DNA of 5,554 nt, from contig DATBHO010000123.1 in the NCBI GenBank assembly GCA_036557405.1, forward strand, positions 1 to 5,554, given 5' to 3'. This stretch comes from TA-21 sp036557405 (GTDB taxonomy: Archaea > Thermoproteota > Nitrososphaeria > Nitrososphaerales > Nitrososphaeraceae). Under the pieces are notes generated by a model. That model was not told the DNA's origin, searched no databases, and saw nothing but the letters and a program-made list of their open reading frames with translations. Both the position numbers and the translations under genes were made by a program. The first letter of the stretch is position 1. Every line of letters starts with the position of its first letter. This document shows positions 5,311 through 5,554 of this stretch, one piece after another.

Positions 5311-5532
5311 TGTTGTGTTAGTAAATCGTGTAACTGATGATCTTAGTTCTTTGGATATCCCACAGGCTTGACCAACTTAATCACTCCCAATACTTGTCCT
5401 TTGTGTGGTAATAATGAAATAGAATCGATGCCTGTATCATCTTATGAGTCATATAGAGTAGTTTATGATTATATTCATGGCCGGGTCCTAGAATTCTGGT
5501 TTGATTCAAATGAGGGTGTCTTGGTAAATTGA
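5311..5532 (+). pseudogene. Decayed inverted copy of the zinc-ribbon gene
   Basis: Read in one continuous frame, this segment gives CCVSKSCN, then stops TGA, TGA and TAG (5335-5346), then FFGYPTGLTNLITPNTCPLCG, and ends with the same tail and TGA stop as the left-end gene. SKSC corresponds to CKSC of the left copy and PTGLTNLI to ATCLTNLI. Three in-frame stops, about six extra codons, and replacement of at least two cysteines (first to Ser, fourth to Gly) would abolish the first zinc site. Only the CPLC pair survives intact. All four base differences in the otherwise well-matched 142-189 zone change amino acids (Asp/Asn, Ile/Thr, Ile/Thr), as expected without selection. The 5' part before 5311 is too eroded to read. 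A new protein starting at an internal codon is conceivable but unsupported. Confidence 0.75.
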
Positions 5533-5554
5533 ATATTTCCGAAGCAGAATCGCC
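5366..5554. repeat. Right terminal inverted repeat
   Basis: This is the complement of 1-189, with 5414-5554 identical to 1-141 and mismatches at 5384, 5393, 5394 and 5413. It contains the 3' part of the decayed zinc-ribbon copy and 22 bases beyond its stop. The window ends at the same repeat coordinate on both sides, so the repeat probably continues beyond the window. Confidence 0.97.

Noticed and set aside
1..5554. Composite transposon or insertion sequence bounded by terminal inverted repeats
   Set aside because: No transposase or integrase is encoded, the repeats lie within a gene-like sequence, and target-site duplications cannot be seen because the window ends at the repeats.

Overview
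The window is a 5.55 kb, AT-rich, gene-sparse stretch that reads as archaeal, most likely an ammonia-oxidising Nitrososphaeria (Thaumarchaeota), possibly a soil lineage such as Nitrososphaera or Nitrosocosmicus. The arguments are TATA-like boxes 22-30 nt upstream of several start codons (the leaderless-transcript layout common in these archaea), few Shine-Dalgarno sites, a small multi-cysteine zinc-ribbon protein of a kind I associate with this group, and a radical SAM protein with a thaumarchaeal look. The lineage call is recognition from memory, not a search result. About 60% of the window is coding.

Layout. Positions 1-320 carry a zinc-ribbon gene on the minus strand. Its 5' part is out of frame with its 3' part, so it is probably frameshifted. 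A regulatory-looking spacer (about 303-647) separates it from a divergent radical SAM gene (648-1616). A 584-base spacer with only short repeats follows. Then come a small basic protein gene (about 2201-2398, +), a convergent small helical protein gene (2461-2676, -), and a GT4-type glycosyltransferase gene (2853-4088, +). After that lie a small charged protein gene (4248-4517, +) and an unrecognised 113-residue protein gene (4692-5033, -). The right end (about 5243-5554) holds a second, decayed, inverted copy of the zinc-ribbon gene with in-frame stops and lost cysteines.

The main structural feature is that the two ends are inverted copies of each other. The outermost 141 bases are identical, bases 142-189 differ at four positions, and recognisable but decayed homology continues to about 319 on the left and 5243 on the right. 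Exactly 141 identical bases is the overlap left by assemblers that use k=141, so the window may be a contig cut at both ends at a repeat. In that case the real inverted repeat continues outward. The interior would then be flanked by inverted paralogues, or be the unique core of a longer inverted-repeat element.

No coherent pathway can be demonstrated. The radical SAM protein and the glycosyltransferase are the only enzymes, they are separated by more than 1.2 kb, and they are not in one operon. The genes look like single transcription units in a loosely packed region rich in small lineage-specific genes. There is no transposase, integrase, replication gene, CRISPR array, tRNA or rRNA in the window.
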